48,626 bases of DNA from Pyrinomonadaceae bacterium (GTDB taxonomy: Bacteria > Acidobacteriota > Blastocatellia > Pyrinomonadales > Pyrinomonadaceae). The notes beneath the pieces are model-generated. The model ran no database searches and had not been told where the DNA came from. It was given only the letters and a program-made list of their open reading frames with translations. The translations under genes were made by a program, and so were the position numbers. Position 1 is the first letter of the stretch. Each line of letters begins with the position of its first letter. Shown here in pieces: positions 7,323-16,200 of this stretch. Location of the stretch: contig JAICGZ010000009.1 of NCBI GenBank assembly GCA_025922875.1, forward strand, positions 1 through 48,626. The letters are read 5' to 3'.

Positions 7323-9431
7323 ATGAAAGTCTATCCGACCGAAGCCATCAGAAATCTGTCTGTCATTGGACACGGCGACGCAGGGAAGACGCAGCTTGTC
7401 AGCTCGCTTCTCTACGTCGCCGGAGCCACACCACGCTGGGGTAAGGTAGATGAAGGCACCACGGTTACCGATTACGAAGAAGATTCCATCGCACGCAAGA
7501 TCACACTCAATACCGCACTCGCACATCTCGAACATCGCGATACAAAACTTAATTTTATAGACACTCCCGGATACGCGGCTTTCGTTGCGCACGCGCGGCC
7601 CGCACTCCGCGTCGCAGATTGCGCCGTGGTCGTCGTTGACGGAGTCAAAGGCGTTGAAGTGCAGACGGAAAAGACATGGGCCTACGCCAACGAGTTCATG
7701 GTCCCGAGAATTATGGTGATCACAAAACTCGATAAAGAGCACGCTGACTTTGGCGAGGCACTGAAGACTGCACAAAACACGTTCAGTAGAGCAATCATTC
7801 CCTTTACGTTACCGATCGGAAAAGAGAAAGACTTTCGCGGCGTGGTGGACGTGGTCCACATGAAAGCGTACGAACTGGGCGCCGACGGTCAGGCAAAGGA
7901 GATCGATATTCCCTCCGAAGGCCGCGACATCGTCGATAAGACGCGTGAGCGATTGGTTGAGTTGGTAGCGGAGTCGAACGATCAGTTGATGGAGAAGTAT
8001 TTCGAACAAGGCACTCTTGAAGAGGCCGACATCCTTCCCAATATCAATAACGCTATAGCACAAAGCAAACTCTGCCCGGTCTTCGCTGTGTCGAGTATTA
8101 CGCAAGTCGGGTTGCGCGCTTTACTGAACGGGCTGGTTGACTACGCTCCCGATCCCGCACACCACGAAACTGAGTGGGGCAAACCAGTCGATGCAGGTCC
8201 GGATGCAGAGCGCATCGCGCGTAAGTACAGCGACAGCGAGCCGTTCTCGGCCTATTGTTTCAGGACTGTAGCCGATCCCTTTGCAGGCCGCATCAACATC
8301 TTCAAAGTTATCAGCGGTCATCTACAGACTGACGCTAACGCGCTCAACTCCTCTCGCGGAGTGATGGAGCGTTTAGGCGCGCTTCACGTTACGCAGGGAA
8401 AACAACTCGACAAAGTCAGCGAAGCACATGCCGGCGACATCATCGCGTGCGTGAAATTGAAAGAGACCCAAACCGGCGACACGCTTTGCGACAAACAGAC
8501 GCAAATTGTTTATGACCCAGTCGAATACCCGGAAGCTGCAATCGCTTTTGCGATCGAGCCGAAGTCACGCCAGGACGAGGAGAAGATCAGCGCCGCACTG
8601 CACAAGATCCTCGAGGAAGATCCGGCCCTTCACTTCAGTCGTGATTCTCAGACGAAAGAATTTCTGCTGTCAGGCTCGGGTCAATTACACGTCGAGACGG
8701 TGGTGGAGAAGTTAAGGAAGCGATACGGGGTGGAAGTCACGCTTCATCCGCCCAAGGTGCCGTACAAGGAGACGATTACGCAACGCGCGGAGGTACAGGG
8801 CCGGCACAAGAAGCAGACTGGCGGTCGCGGACAGTTTGGCGATTGCAAGTGCGTGTTCGAGCCATTGCCGCGCGGTGGTGGCTTTGTATTCGAAGACAAG
8901 ATCTTCGGCGGTTCAGTGCCGCAACAGTTTCGACCGGCGATCGAGAAAGGAATCATCGAAGCGGCGAAGTCCGGCGCGATTGCAGGTTATCCGCTGGTGG
9001 ATTTCAAGGTGCAATTAATCGATGGTTCTTATCACCCGGTCGATTCCGACGAGCATTCGTTCAGAGCTGCCGGCCGCAAGGCGTTTCGTGCAGCGATGGA
9101 GAAAGTTAAGCCATCACTGTTGGAACCCGTAATGGACGTCGAGATCGCTGCGCCACAGGAATACAGTGGCGACATCATGGGCGATTTGAACTCACGCAGG
9201 GGTCGCGTCCAGGGAATGGAGACCAGCGGCAAGCAGCAGGTAATCAAGGCACAGGTGCCGATGGCGGAAATGCTCAACTACCAATCGACACTGAATTCGA
9301 TCACCGCCGCGCGTGGCTCTTTCCACATGCAGTTCTCTCACTACGATCCGGTTCCAGGGCAGTTGGCCCAAAAGATCGTCGAGCAATCGCGTGCTGAGGG
9401 ACGCATCCGCGGCGGCGAAGAAGAGGAATAA
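7323..9431 (+). CDS. Elongation factor G-like GTPase (EF-G paralogue)
   Basis: A 702-residue translational GTPase with the full EF-G domain order: G domain with P-loop GHGDAGKT, switch II DTPGYAAF and TKLD; then the beta-barrel, domain III (AIEPKSRQDEEKISAAL), domain IV (around VPYKETI and KKQTGGRGQFGD) and domain V. The P-loop GHGDAGKTQL and the missing canonical AHIDAGKTTTTER of housekeeping EF-G place it in the EF-G-like paralogue group. It is not next to rpsL, rpsG or tuf, which also fits a paralogue. AAAGGA precedes ATG at 7323. Specific role (translocation, recycling or stress) cannot be told. Confidence 0.88.
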   Translation: MKVYPTEAIRNLSVIGHGDAGKTQLVSSLLYVAGATPRWGKVDEGTTVTDYEEDSIARKITLNTALAHLEHRDTKLNFIDTPGYAAFVAHARPALRVADCAVVVVDGVKGVEVQTEKTWAYANEFMVPRIMVITKLDKEHADFGEALKTAQNTFSRAIIPFTLPIGKEKDFRGVVDVVHMKAYELGADGQAKEIDIPSEGRDIVDKTRERLVELVAESNDQLMEKYFEQGTLEEADILPNINNAIAQSKLCPVFAVSSITQVGLRALLNGLVDYAPDPAHHETEWGKPVDAGPDAERIARKYSDSEPFSAYCFRTVADPFAGRINIFKVISGHLQTDANALNSSRGVMERLGALHVTQGKQLDKVSEAHAGDIIACVKLKETQTGDTLCDKQTQIVYDPVEYPEAAIAFAIEPKSRQDEEKISAALHKILEEDPALHFSRDSQTKEFLLSGSGQLHVETVVEKLRKRYGVEVTLHPPKVPYKETITQRAEVQGRHKKQTGGRGQFGDCKCVFEPLPRGGGFVFEDKIFGGSVPQQFRPAIEKGIIEAAKSGAIAGYPLVDFKVQLIDGSYHPVDSDEHSFRAAGRKAFRAAMEKVKPSLLEPVMDVEIAAPQEYSGDIMGDLNSRRGRVQGMETSGKQQVIKAQVPMAEMLNYQSTLNSITAARGSFHMQFSHYDPVPGQLAQKIVEQSRAEGRIRGGEEEE

Positions 9432-9450
9432 TTCACTTTCACGGGAAGCG

Positions 9451-9526
9451 GTTTCCCGCAAAGACGCAAAGAGGCAAAGTAGGTTTGAGTCCTTCTTTGC
9501 CTCTTTGCGCCTTTGCGGGAGAAAAC
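9451..9526. repeat. Family A palindromic repeat
   Basis: GGTTTCCCGCAAAGACGCAAAG is inverted as CTTTGCGCCTTTGCGGGAGAAAACC. It sits between convergent genes, the EF-G paralogue and the secreted protein at 9548, where it could also act as a two-way transcript end. Confidence 0.85.
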
Positions 9527-9547
9527 CGTTAAGAGAGAGCGGTGGTT

Positions 9548-10582
9548 TTACTCCGGACTTATTTGTTTCCTAACGCGTGGCAGTGGGGCGACGCCTGGTC
9601 CAAAGTGCGGACCTTCCTTCACCGTGTAGCCTGCCGGCACTTCGAAGAGCGACTTCGCGGGTTCGGCGCGATTGATGTTTGTCAGTTTGTAAGTTGTCTC
9701 GCCTGAGCGTGGATCGCTGTGACGAGTCATTACCACGAGCTGCAACTCCGGTGAATACCAACGTTCACTCACAATCTCGATCGCGCGTTCATTGCCGATC
9801 TCTCCGGCTGGAATCGTGATCGTCGTGCGCGTGCCTTCGGCTTCGACGCCTTCAATTATCTGTTTCCCAAGTTGTTCCTTCACTTCGTTAGCGTTGTTTC
9901 CACGCTTCCTGAAAACAAACGCGCCCGGAGCTGCACCTTCAGTCCTGAAGGTAAAGTGTTCGATGTCCGGTCCTGGTCCTGCTACTCGCACGCCTGCGTG
10001 CGGCGGGGCTCCTGCGCCCGGCGCCACGACAATGCTTCCAGCTCCTCGTTCGACTTTGAGTTCAAACTTTTGCCCTTCCGGCCCGGGTGTCCCCGGCTTC
10101 GAGTGGAACTCAAATTTGAAAGGTGCGCTCTTGTGCGCAATGTGCGAACGTGAATCAAGGGAATAAGTCACCCTCGCTACCGGATCGTTGATGAAGATTG
10201 TCTGCAAGGGTTCATCACCCGCGCCAACCCCGCCGAGACCTTTCAACGTCTGCTCCCTGCGCGTGCGGCCTTCGCTGTCGCGATAAACCGCGCTGTTGAT
10301 CCGGTTGACGATGCGATTGCCGTCGCTCAGTGTTTGGATCGACTCAGTGACAGCCTCCGCCGAGTACGGAGCACCTTTCACAACTTTCCCGCCAAAGCTT
10401 TCGGAGGCCACAAACACAAAGTCTGCGCCCGGAGGAGGTAACGGCCCGCCTTCCGGCCCTTGAAACACTCGCTGTCTGATCACAACATTGGCTTCCGGTG
10501 CAGGCGTCGCTTGTTGAGCAAATGCCGCAGGCGCCAGCGATAACAAAGTGGCGACAGCCAGAAGTTCGAATAGTCTTTTCAT
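9548..10582 (-). CDS. Secreted protein of unknown function, in the sigma-factor unit
   Basis: A 344-residue exported protein with signal peptide MKRLFELLAVATLLSLAPAAFA and cleavage after AFA. The body is Gly/Pro-rich around 160-205 and otherwise likely beta-stranded, with ERWYSPELQLVVMTRHSDPRSGE near the C-terminus, a style seen in secreted Acidobacteria proteins. No catalytic motif is visible. A strong AAGGAAAGAG precedes ATG at 10582. It lies 17 bases after the anti-sigma-like gene, so it is probably co-transcribed with the ECF sigma factor and may be its target or sensor. Confidence 0.75.
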   Translation of the reverse strand: MKRLFELLAVATLLSLAPAAFAQQATPAPEANVVIRQRVFQGPEGGPLPPPGADFVFVASESFGGKVVKGAPYSAEAVTESIQTLSDGNRIVNRINSAVYRDSEGRTRREQTLKGLGGVGAGDEPLQTIFINDPVARVTYSLDSRSHIAHKSAPFKFEFHSKPGTPGPEGQKFELKVERGAGSIVVAPGAGAPPHAGVRVAGPGPDIEHFTFRTEGAAPGAFVFRKRGNNANEVKEQLGKQIIEGVEAEGTRTTITIPAGEIGNERAIEIVSERWYSPELQLVVMTRHSDPRSGETTYKLTNINRAEPAKSLFEVPAGYTVKEGPHFGPGVAPLPRVRKQISPE

Positions 10583-10599
10583 CTTCTCTTTCCTTTCAG

Positions 10600-11259
10600 C
10601 TATTGAACAAAACGTATAGCGTGGGCCATCCCATCGACCCCTAATAAAACATCAGCCTTAACCTTCTCATTGTAGCGATCCATGTTGACCGGTAAACCGA
10701 ACTTAGCCAGTGCCGAGCGGCGTAGTTCAACGCGAATTATTTGTCCGCCGTCCTGAAGACTCGCAGCATTCATGTAACTGAGCGGAATGAAGTCGGTCGC
10801 AATCTCGTTCGTAGCATGGTTTGCAACCTGGGTGTTTTCAGGGCGGCGCACACCTGCCTTGCGAGCGGGCTTCCGATTTGGACGCGTCGATGGTGCGTCG
10901 ACAGCTTGATACTCAACTTCTTTGGGCAACTCAACAGACGTCTTGTTGTCGTTCTCCGGATTCGTTTGTGGTTGATTCTTTAGTGGGGTTTGTTTGACAG
11001 CTTGACGAGGTGTATCGACAGTCTCCTTGTTCCATCGAAAAACCACGACACTGATAGCAATCAACAACATCGCCGCGACCGCGACTGGCCAGTAACGAGA
11101 ACTCAATCGCCTGCGAGCAATCGGAGTAACTACCTGACGCGCACGAAACGCTTTCAGTACCTTCGCCTCAAGCTCGTCCGGAGCGCCGAGCGTTTTCATG
11201 TCCTCGGCCAGCGCTCGCAAACCGCGCGTTAAGATCTCTTCATCTCTTTGACTGTTCAT
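10600..11259 (-). CDS. Membrane anti-sigma-like protein
   Basis: A 219-residue protein with a cytoplasmic part (residues 1-56, RDEEILTRGLRALAEDMKT), one membrane helix (about 60-76, WPVAVAAMLLIAISVVVF), a Gln/Asn/Pro linker and an external domain. No zinc HxxxCxxC motif is present, so it is not a classic ZAS anti-sigma factor. ATG at 11259 overlaps the sigma-factor stop as ATGA and has GAGGTG upstream. Position directly after an ECF sigma gene is the main reason to propose sigma-factor control. The frame extends to 11385 but that part overlaps the sigma gene. Confidence 0.7.
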   Translation of the reverse strand: MNSQRDEEILTRGLRALAEDMKTLGAPDELEAKVLKAFRARQVVTPIARRRLSSRYWPVAVAAMLLIAISVVVFRWNKETVDTPRQAVKQTPLKNQPQTNPENDNKTSVELPKEVEYQAVDAPSTRPNRKPARKAGVRRPENTQVANHATNEIATDFIPLSYMNAASLQDGGQIIRVELRRSALAKFGLPVNMDRYNEKVKADVLLGVDGMAHAIRFVQ

Positions 11260-11876
11260 GCGAAACACCTCGCTGACTTCACGGTCGCTGAACCCTCGTC
11301 CTCTGCTTCCGTTGCCGGCCGAAGCTTTGCGAGCAGAAGCGCTCGCGCCCGGTACAGACGCGATCGTACCGTGCCGATCGCGCAACCCAAAATCTCCGCC
11401 GTCTCCTCGTAACTGATGTCCTGAAGCTCACACAACACAACGACTTCCCGGTACTTCGATGGCAGGCTCAACACCGCCCTGCGTACTGACTCGATAGTTT
11501 CAGCACGCGTCAGATCTTCAAGTGGACAGACATCCGTACTCGCGTGCATTGATGGAACGTCATCATCAGTGTCATCAGTGAGCGGCGCGAGAAGCTGTTC
11601 AACTCGCAACCGACGGAGCACATGATTCCGTGCGACACCCAACAGGAACGCGCTGACCGATCCTCTTGCCGGATCAAACACGTGACCTTCGCGCATCAGG
11701 AAGAGAAACACCTCCTGTGTTACGTCCTCGGCAATCGTTTTGGACCCACTCATCTGCAATGCAAACCGGTAGATTGAGCCCTGGCGGCGACGATAGAGCA
11801 GCGCCAGCGCTTCTTCGTCTCCGGCCAGCATCGACCGTAGTAATTCGCTATCGTTGAGGTCCGTGTTTTGGGTCAT
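11256..11876 (-). CDS. ECF-type RNA polymerase sigma factor
   Basis: A 206-residue sigma-70 family protein. Region 2 is at about 25-95 (YRFALQMSGSKTIAEDVTQE, then ARGSVSAFLLGVARNHVLRRLR). Region 4 is at about 130-185 (LSLPSKYREVVVLCELQD, then YEETAEILGCAIGTVRSRLY helix-turn-helix). It has no region 3, as expected for ECF factors. It starts at ATG 11876 and its stop overlaps the next gene, so sigma and putative regulator are translationally coupled. Confidence 0.92.
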   Translation of the reverse strand: MTQNTDLNDSELLRSMLAGDEEALALLYRRRQGSIYRFALQMSGSKTIAEDVTQEVFLFLMREGHVFDPARGSVSAFLLGVARNHVLRRLRVEQLLAPLTDDTDDDVPSMHASTDVCPLEDLTRAETIESVRRAVLSLPSKYREVVVLCELQDISYEETAEILGCAIGTVRSRLYRARALLLAKLRPATEAEDEGSATVKSARCFA

Positions 11877-11920
11877 CGGTCATTGGTATTCGCTGGCGGG
11901 CGGAGGAAAGTTCCAGAATG

Positions 11921-11958
11921 TAGGACAGGATTGACAGGATGTTCCAGGATTTACAAGA
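11921..11958. repeat. Family E repeat at a gene 3' end
   Basis: GGACAGGATTGACAGGAT and CCAGGATTTACAAG are two half-elements in direct order, like one arm of the copy at 31452-31508. The stop codon TAA of the gene at 11951 lies inside the word TTGTAAATCCTG. Confidence 0.55.
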
Positions 11959-12472
11959 AGCGGGACTGGAATTCCTCCGTGTTTCGCCGTAACGCGAGCC
12001 ATTCTGAAAAGATTTGTGGGTTTTGGAGCCAAACTGTCAGCCACTGGGCAAGCTCTTCGGCAAGATGCCTGTTCGCTGCCTTTTCATTCGACGCCAACAG
12101 ATCAAGCTCGCTTTTGATTCGCCGCACCTCGTAGAGGAGGTGTTCCAGCATTAGGTCTTCGTGTTCGAAACGCTGGCGCAGACGTTCGATTTTTTCCATC
12201 AAGGCCGTGGCCGCTTCGAGCGTGCCGAACGTGAGGTCTTCCGGAGTTAACAGCGCGTTGTGTTCGCGCCAACGCACGTCAGCCTCGAGGATTTCCGGGT
12301 GGCCGAGTCGAACGCCGTGATCCGCAAGCGCGCGCGCGATCGACGCCGGACTTACGTTCAGTCCGAAGCGCTGAATAATCGTTTCCCGAACGAGTTCGAG
12401 CTCAGCAGCGCCTACAACTTCCTTGTCCAGCGGCTTCCAGACGTCGATTATGAGTAACTCTCTAGATCGCAT
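11951..12472 (-). CDS. Protein of unknown function with helical C-terminus
   Basis: A 173-residue soluble protein. Residues about 20-60 (VRETIIQRFGLNVSPASIAR, then ALADHGV) suggest a small helix-turn-helix-like start. From about 85 on it is long amphipathic helix (ALMEKIERLRQRFEHEDLML), likely coiled coil. I do not recognise the family. Its last codons and stop fall in a family E repeat. It may share a transcript with the downstream sigma gene, 74 bases away. Confidence 0.65.
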   Translation of the reverse strand: MRSRELLIIDVWKPLDKEVVGAAELELVRETIIQRFGLNVSPASIARALADHGVRLGHPEILEADVRWREHNALLTPEDLTFGTLEAATALMEKIERLRQRFEHEDLMLEHLLYEVRRIKSELDLLASNEKAANRHLAEELAQWLTVWLQNPQIFSEWLALRRNTEEFQSRFL

Positions 12473-12482
12473 TGGGAATTTA

Positions 12483-12557
12483 TTGTAGGGGAGGCCCTCC
12501 GTGGCCGCCCCTCTGTTGAATTCGAAGAAGGGGCGGCCACGGAGGGCCGCCCCTACA
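12483..12557. repeat. Family B palindromic repeat
   Basis: TTGTAGGGGAGGCC and GGGCGGCCACGGAGGGCC are arranged as nested inverted repeats ending CCCCTACAG. The layout matches the copy at 6270-6345, six kilobases away. It fills the gap between the unknown protein at 11951 and the secreted protein at 12559. Confidence 0.88.
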
Positions 12558-12558
12558 G

Positions 12559-13287
12559 TTACTTCTGTATTTTTTTGATCAGTCGCAGGGCGTGATTGCG
12601 GGCGATTAGGGGTACGTGTTCGTCAGTACTGAGATCCTGGAGCAGCTTGAGCAACTGCTTCGGATCCGAGAGCCCGTCTCGTTTCAACAGTGACTCCATC
12701 GCCTCCATCAGCTTGGGAGCGTTCAACGGCTGGTTCTCGCGGGCGATCGAAATGTCGAAAATCAGAATCGCCTGATCGGCCGCCTTGCGGTATTCATTCA
12801 CGAGAGTCGAAGCATTCGGATTGTTCGTCCAATTAAACTCCGCCACTCGCTTGCGATCCCCACGCTGCATAGCGATCCGCATCGTCCCAAGATGAGGAAA
12901 CTGCTTGCTTGCCTGGTAATCCGAATCGGACTCGAGAAACTGCAGCGCCTGCCAGGCTGAAGAGATGCGCGCGAGCGCCTCACTCGAAAGCTGGAGCGGC
13001 TCGACGATCGGAGTTTCTTCATTCAAGCGTTCGAAGGTGACTGTCCCGCGCCCGTTTGCGTCGTGTTCTAACACAATGTGTTTGATGTAAAACTTGGGCT
13101 GGGAAAACTCATAGGAATACTTGATTGCCTCAGTCTTCGTGTCGCCATTCGCCCCGGAAGCGGCCACCTGCGACTGCGGACGCGGATTATGCTTCGCGCC
13201 CTGATCCTGCGCGTAAATGGAAATCGCCGCGCTTAAAACCATTAGCGCGGCGGGGAGGCCTTGCAACAATGAATTTCGTTTACTCAC
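12559..13287 (-). CDS. Secreted or periplasmic protein of unknown function
   Basis: A 242-residue protein with a signal peptide (KRNSLLQGLPAALMVLSAAI, cleavage near IYAQ). The mature part resembles no family I know. The last third (about 180-242, LMEAMESLLKRDGLSDPKQL) is helical and may be HEAT-like. GTG at 13287 overlaps the smc stop as GTGA, so it is translated from the smc message. Confidence 0.7.
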   Translation of the reverse strand: MSKRNSLLQGLPAALMVLSAAISIYAQDQGAKHNPRPQSQVAASGANGDTKTEAIKYSYEFSQPKFYIKHIVLEHDANGRGTVTFERLNEETPIVEPLQLSSEALARISSAWQALQFLESDSDYQASKQFPHLGTMRIAMQRGDRKRVAEFNWTNNPNASTLVNEYRKAADQAILIFDISIARENQPLNAPKLMEAMESLLKRDGLSDPKQLLKLLQDLSTDEHVPLIARNHALRLIKKIQK

Positions 13288-16200
13288 TCAAACTTTACCG
13301 ACACCAACTTCGAGACACCTGCCTCCTCCATCGTCACACCATAAAGAGCGCGGGCCATCTCCATCGTCCTCTTGTTATGTGTGATCACAATGAATTGCGT
13401 ATCAGCGGACATCTGGACGACCTTATCAGTAAAGCGTCCCACGTTCGCTTCGTCAAGTGGCGCGTCGACCTCGTCAAGCAAACAGAACGGCGCCGGGCGG
13501 TAATGGAAGATACCCAGCACGAGCGCGAGGGCCGCCATCGCCTTCTCGCCGCCTGACAAAAGCAACACGTTCTGCAGGCGTTTGCCCGGTGGTTGGGCCA
13601 CCACGTCGATGCCCGATTCGAGCACGTCGTCAGCATCGATCAAACTCATCTCGCCGCGGCCGCCGCCGAACAACTCCTGGAACAGCGCGCTGAAGTTTTT
13701 GTTGATCTGATCGAACGCGTGACGGAAACGTTCGCGCGAGCGGCGCTTGATCTCGCGCAACGCTTCCTCAGTGGCGGAAATTCCTTCGACGATGTCCTGG
13801 CGCTGAACAGTGAGGAAGAGTAAACGCTGTTCCGCTTCCGCCAACTCCTCGAGCGCCATCATGTTCACGCCGCCAAAACCTTCAAGACGAGTACGCAGCT
13901 CTTCAACGCGTGCGTGGCTTGCGTCGAGATCGAATTCATCCGGGAAGGTGAGCTCACGCGCAAGATCTTCCAGCGACTGGCCCAACTCGGTTTGGCAGTT
14001 CTCGTGAACAAACGTCTGCCGCGCCTGTGCCTCGGCTCGCTGCACTTCCAACGCACCGCGAGCGTCACGCACTTCACCCGCCCGCCGGTTGAGTTCAGAT
14101 AACTCGGCTGAAAACTCATCTGCTTGCCTGCGCGCTTCCTGCAACCTGTTCGAGAGATCCGAGAGCTGTTCCTCTTCGCGAGCTCGATCACTTTCGACTG
14201 AACTGGCGGCGAGTTCCAAATCTGCGATCGAGAGTTTCAACTCTTCGCTGCGCCCGGCCATTTCAGCGAGATCCATGCGGTATCGATCAACGCGCGCGGC
14301 AAAGTCAGCGAGTTCACTTTCGCTCCGGCGCAATTCGGAAGTTGTGCCACGACGTCGCTCTGCGGCTGCTGCCGCAGTGGCGCGTTGTGCTGCGAGCGAC
14401 TCGCTTTCGATTTCTGCTTCGCGTCTGAGATCTGTTAACAACGCCGACGCCTTGATCACGTTGTCCGCCGCAGCTTCTCTTGCTGTTTCCGCGGCTTCAG
14501 CTTCCAGCAACGCACGCGCGCGCCGGTTTTCAACTTCCAGTCGCTCCTGATCGACACGTGCGGAATCCTGGCCCACAACGCGCATGTGGCGCTCGGCTCG
14601 TTCGAGTTCCTGTTGCAGGTTGGTCGTCGTGTGCTCGCGCGCCAACGCGTCGCGTTCTTCACGACCAATGGCTTCGTTCAAGAGAACGACAGCATCTTCC
14701 AACTCAACCAGACGCGCTCGCGCATCCTTCGCCGATCCGGCTGCTCCATCAACTTCTCGCGACAACGCTTCGGCACGCGTTTCCAACTCTCGTAATTCTC
14801 GTTTGAACGCGAGGAGACCTGCTCCTTCTTCGAGATCACGCGCATCTCCGGCGTTAACGAACTGTCCACTCGCGATCCAATCGCCATTCAGCGTGACATA
14901 CATTTCCCCGGTAGCAATCGACTTTGCCATCGCATCGTCGAGACTGGATGCGATTCGCGCATTCATCTTTTGCGGGAGCGTTCGCTTGAGGACTGTGACG
15001 AGTTGCTGCGGTGCTCCGAGCAGATCGCAAATTCGAAGACCATCGCTAAAGCTTCCGGGAAGACCAGGCGCGAGCGCCGGCCGCTCTTCCAGCCTGCACG
15101 CGAGCGCCGTAATTGTGTTTACTTCGTCGCTACCGCCGTGCAAACCGGCGACAAGGAAGCTTGCGCGTCCACCGTTGTTCTCTCGAAGCCATTGCGCCGC
15201 TCGAACCGCATCGTCCGGCGTAGGCACAACTATCGACTGCAACGACGATCCAAGCACGCCTTCGACCGCTCGTTCCCACTTCGCGTCGACATTCAATGCG
15301 TCGGCAAGTGTGCCGATGAAGTGGAAATCGCGAGGCGTTTCGGGCGGAGAAAAGATGAGCTGAACAGCAGGCGAGTAGTAAGCGCGTCTCTGGTCCAACT
15401 CCTTCAAACTCTCGAGGCGATGGCTGGCACGTGAATACTCATCACGCACTCTCGTCAACTCCGCCTCGGTGTCGCTGACCGCTTCGTGACCACGCACAAC
15501 AGCGTCGACAGCCGTTTCGCGTTCGGCCTGAAGTTTTGCAACCCGCGCTCGCGCGTCGCCGAGCTCGCGAGCAAACCTGTCAGCTTCGAGCTTTCTTTCC
15601 GCGTGTTGACTTGCGGCTCGATCGCCTTCGCGCGCCAAACCTTCCGCCTGTTGAGATAAACGATCGAGAGTGGCTTCGAGCTGGCGTGCAATCTCGCGAA
15701 CTCTCTCGGCGATTGCGGTTTGCGAAAGAAGTTCAGCACGCGCGTTCTCGATCTCGATCTCCGCGGCATTCGCGGCAGCGAGCTTCCCGGCATACGACTC
15801 TTCAGCGGTGCGCAGCAACAGCGCACTCTGATCAAACTCTTCGCGCAGCCTTGCGTCTTCGTGTTGCAAGCGCCGGCATTCGGCTTCAATCAACACGAGA
15901 CGCGAAGTCAAAGCTTCAATCTCGGCTGTAACTTCACCTTTGCGCTTTTCGATCTCACTCAACTGCTCTTGCTGGTAGACGCATTCACGCGCCTGTCGAT
16001 CTCGTCTCAGCACTGCTTCCGCGGCAGCGGCGCGAGCAGTGGACAACGCATCTTCGAGACTTCGCGCTTCCTGAGTCGCCGAGCGTGCAGCTTCTTCTCG
16101 TTTACTTAAGTCGTCTGCGATTCCGAGTTCGAGTTCAGTGATCTGAGCGAGTTTGGCGTGCGTGTCTTCAAGCACAGTCGCAAGCTTTCGGTCTTCCGCG

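Noticed and set aside
14584-15363. 259-residue plus-strand open frame inside smc
   Set aside because: Ser/Arg-rich antisense shadow of the SMC coiled coil and hinge.
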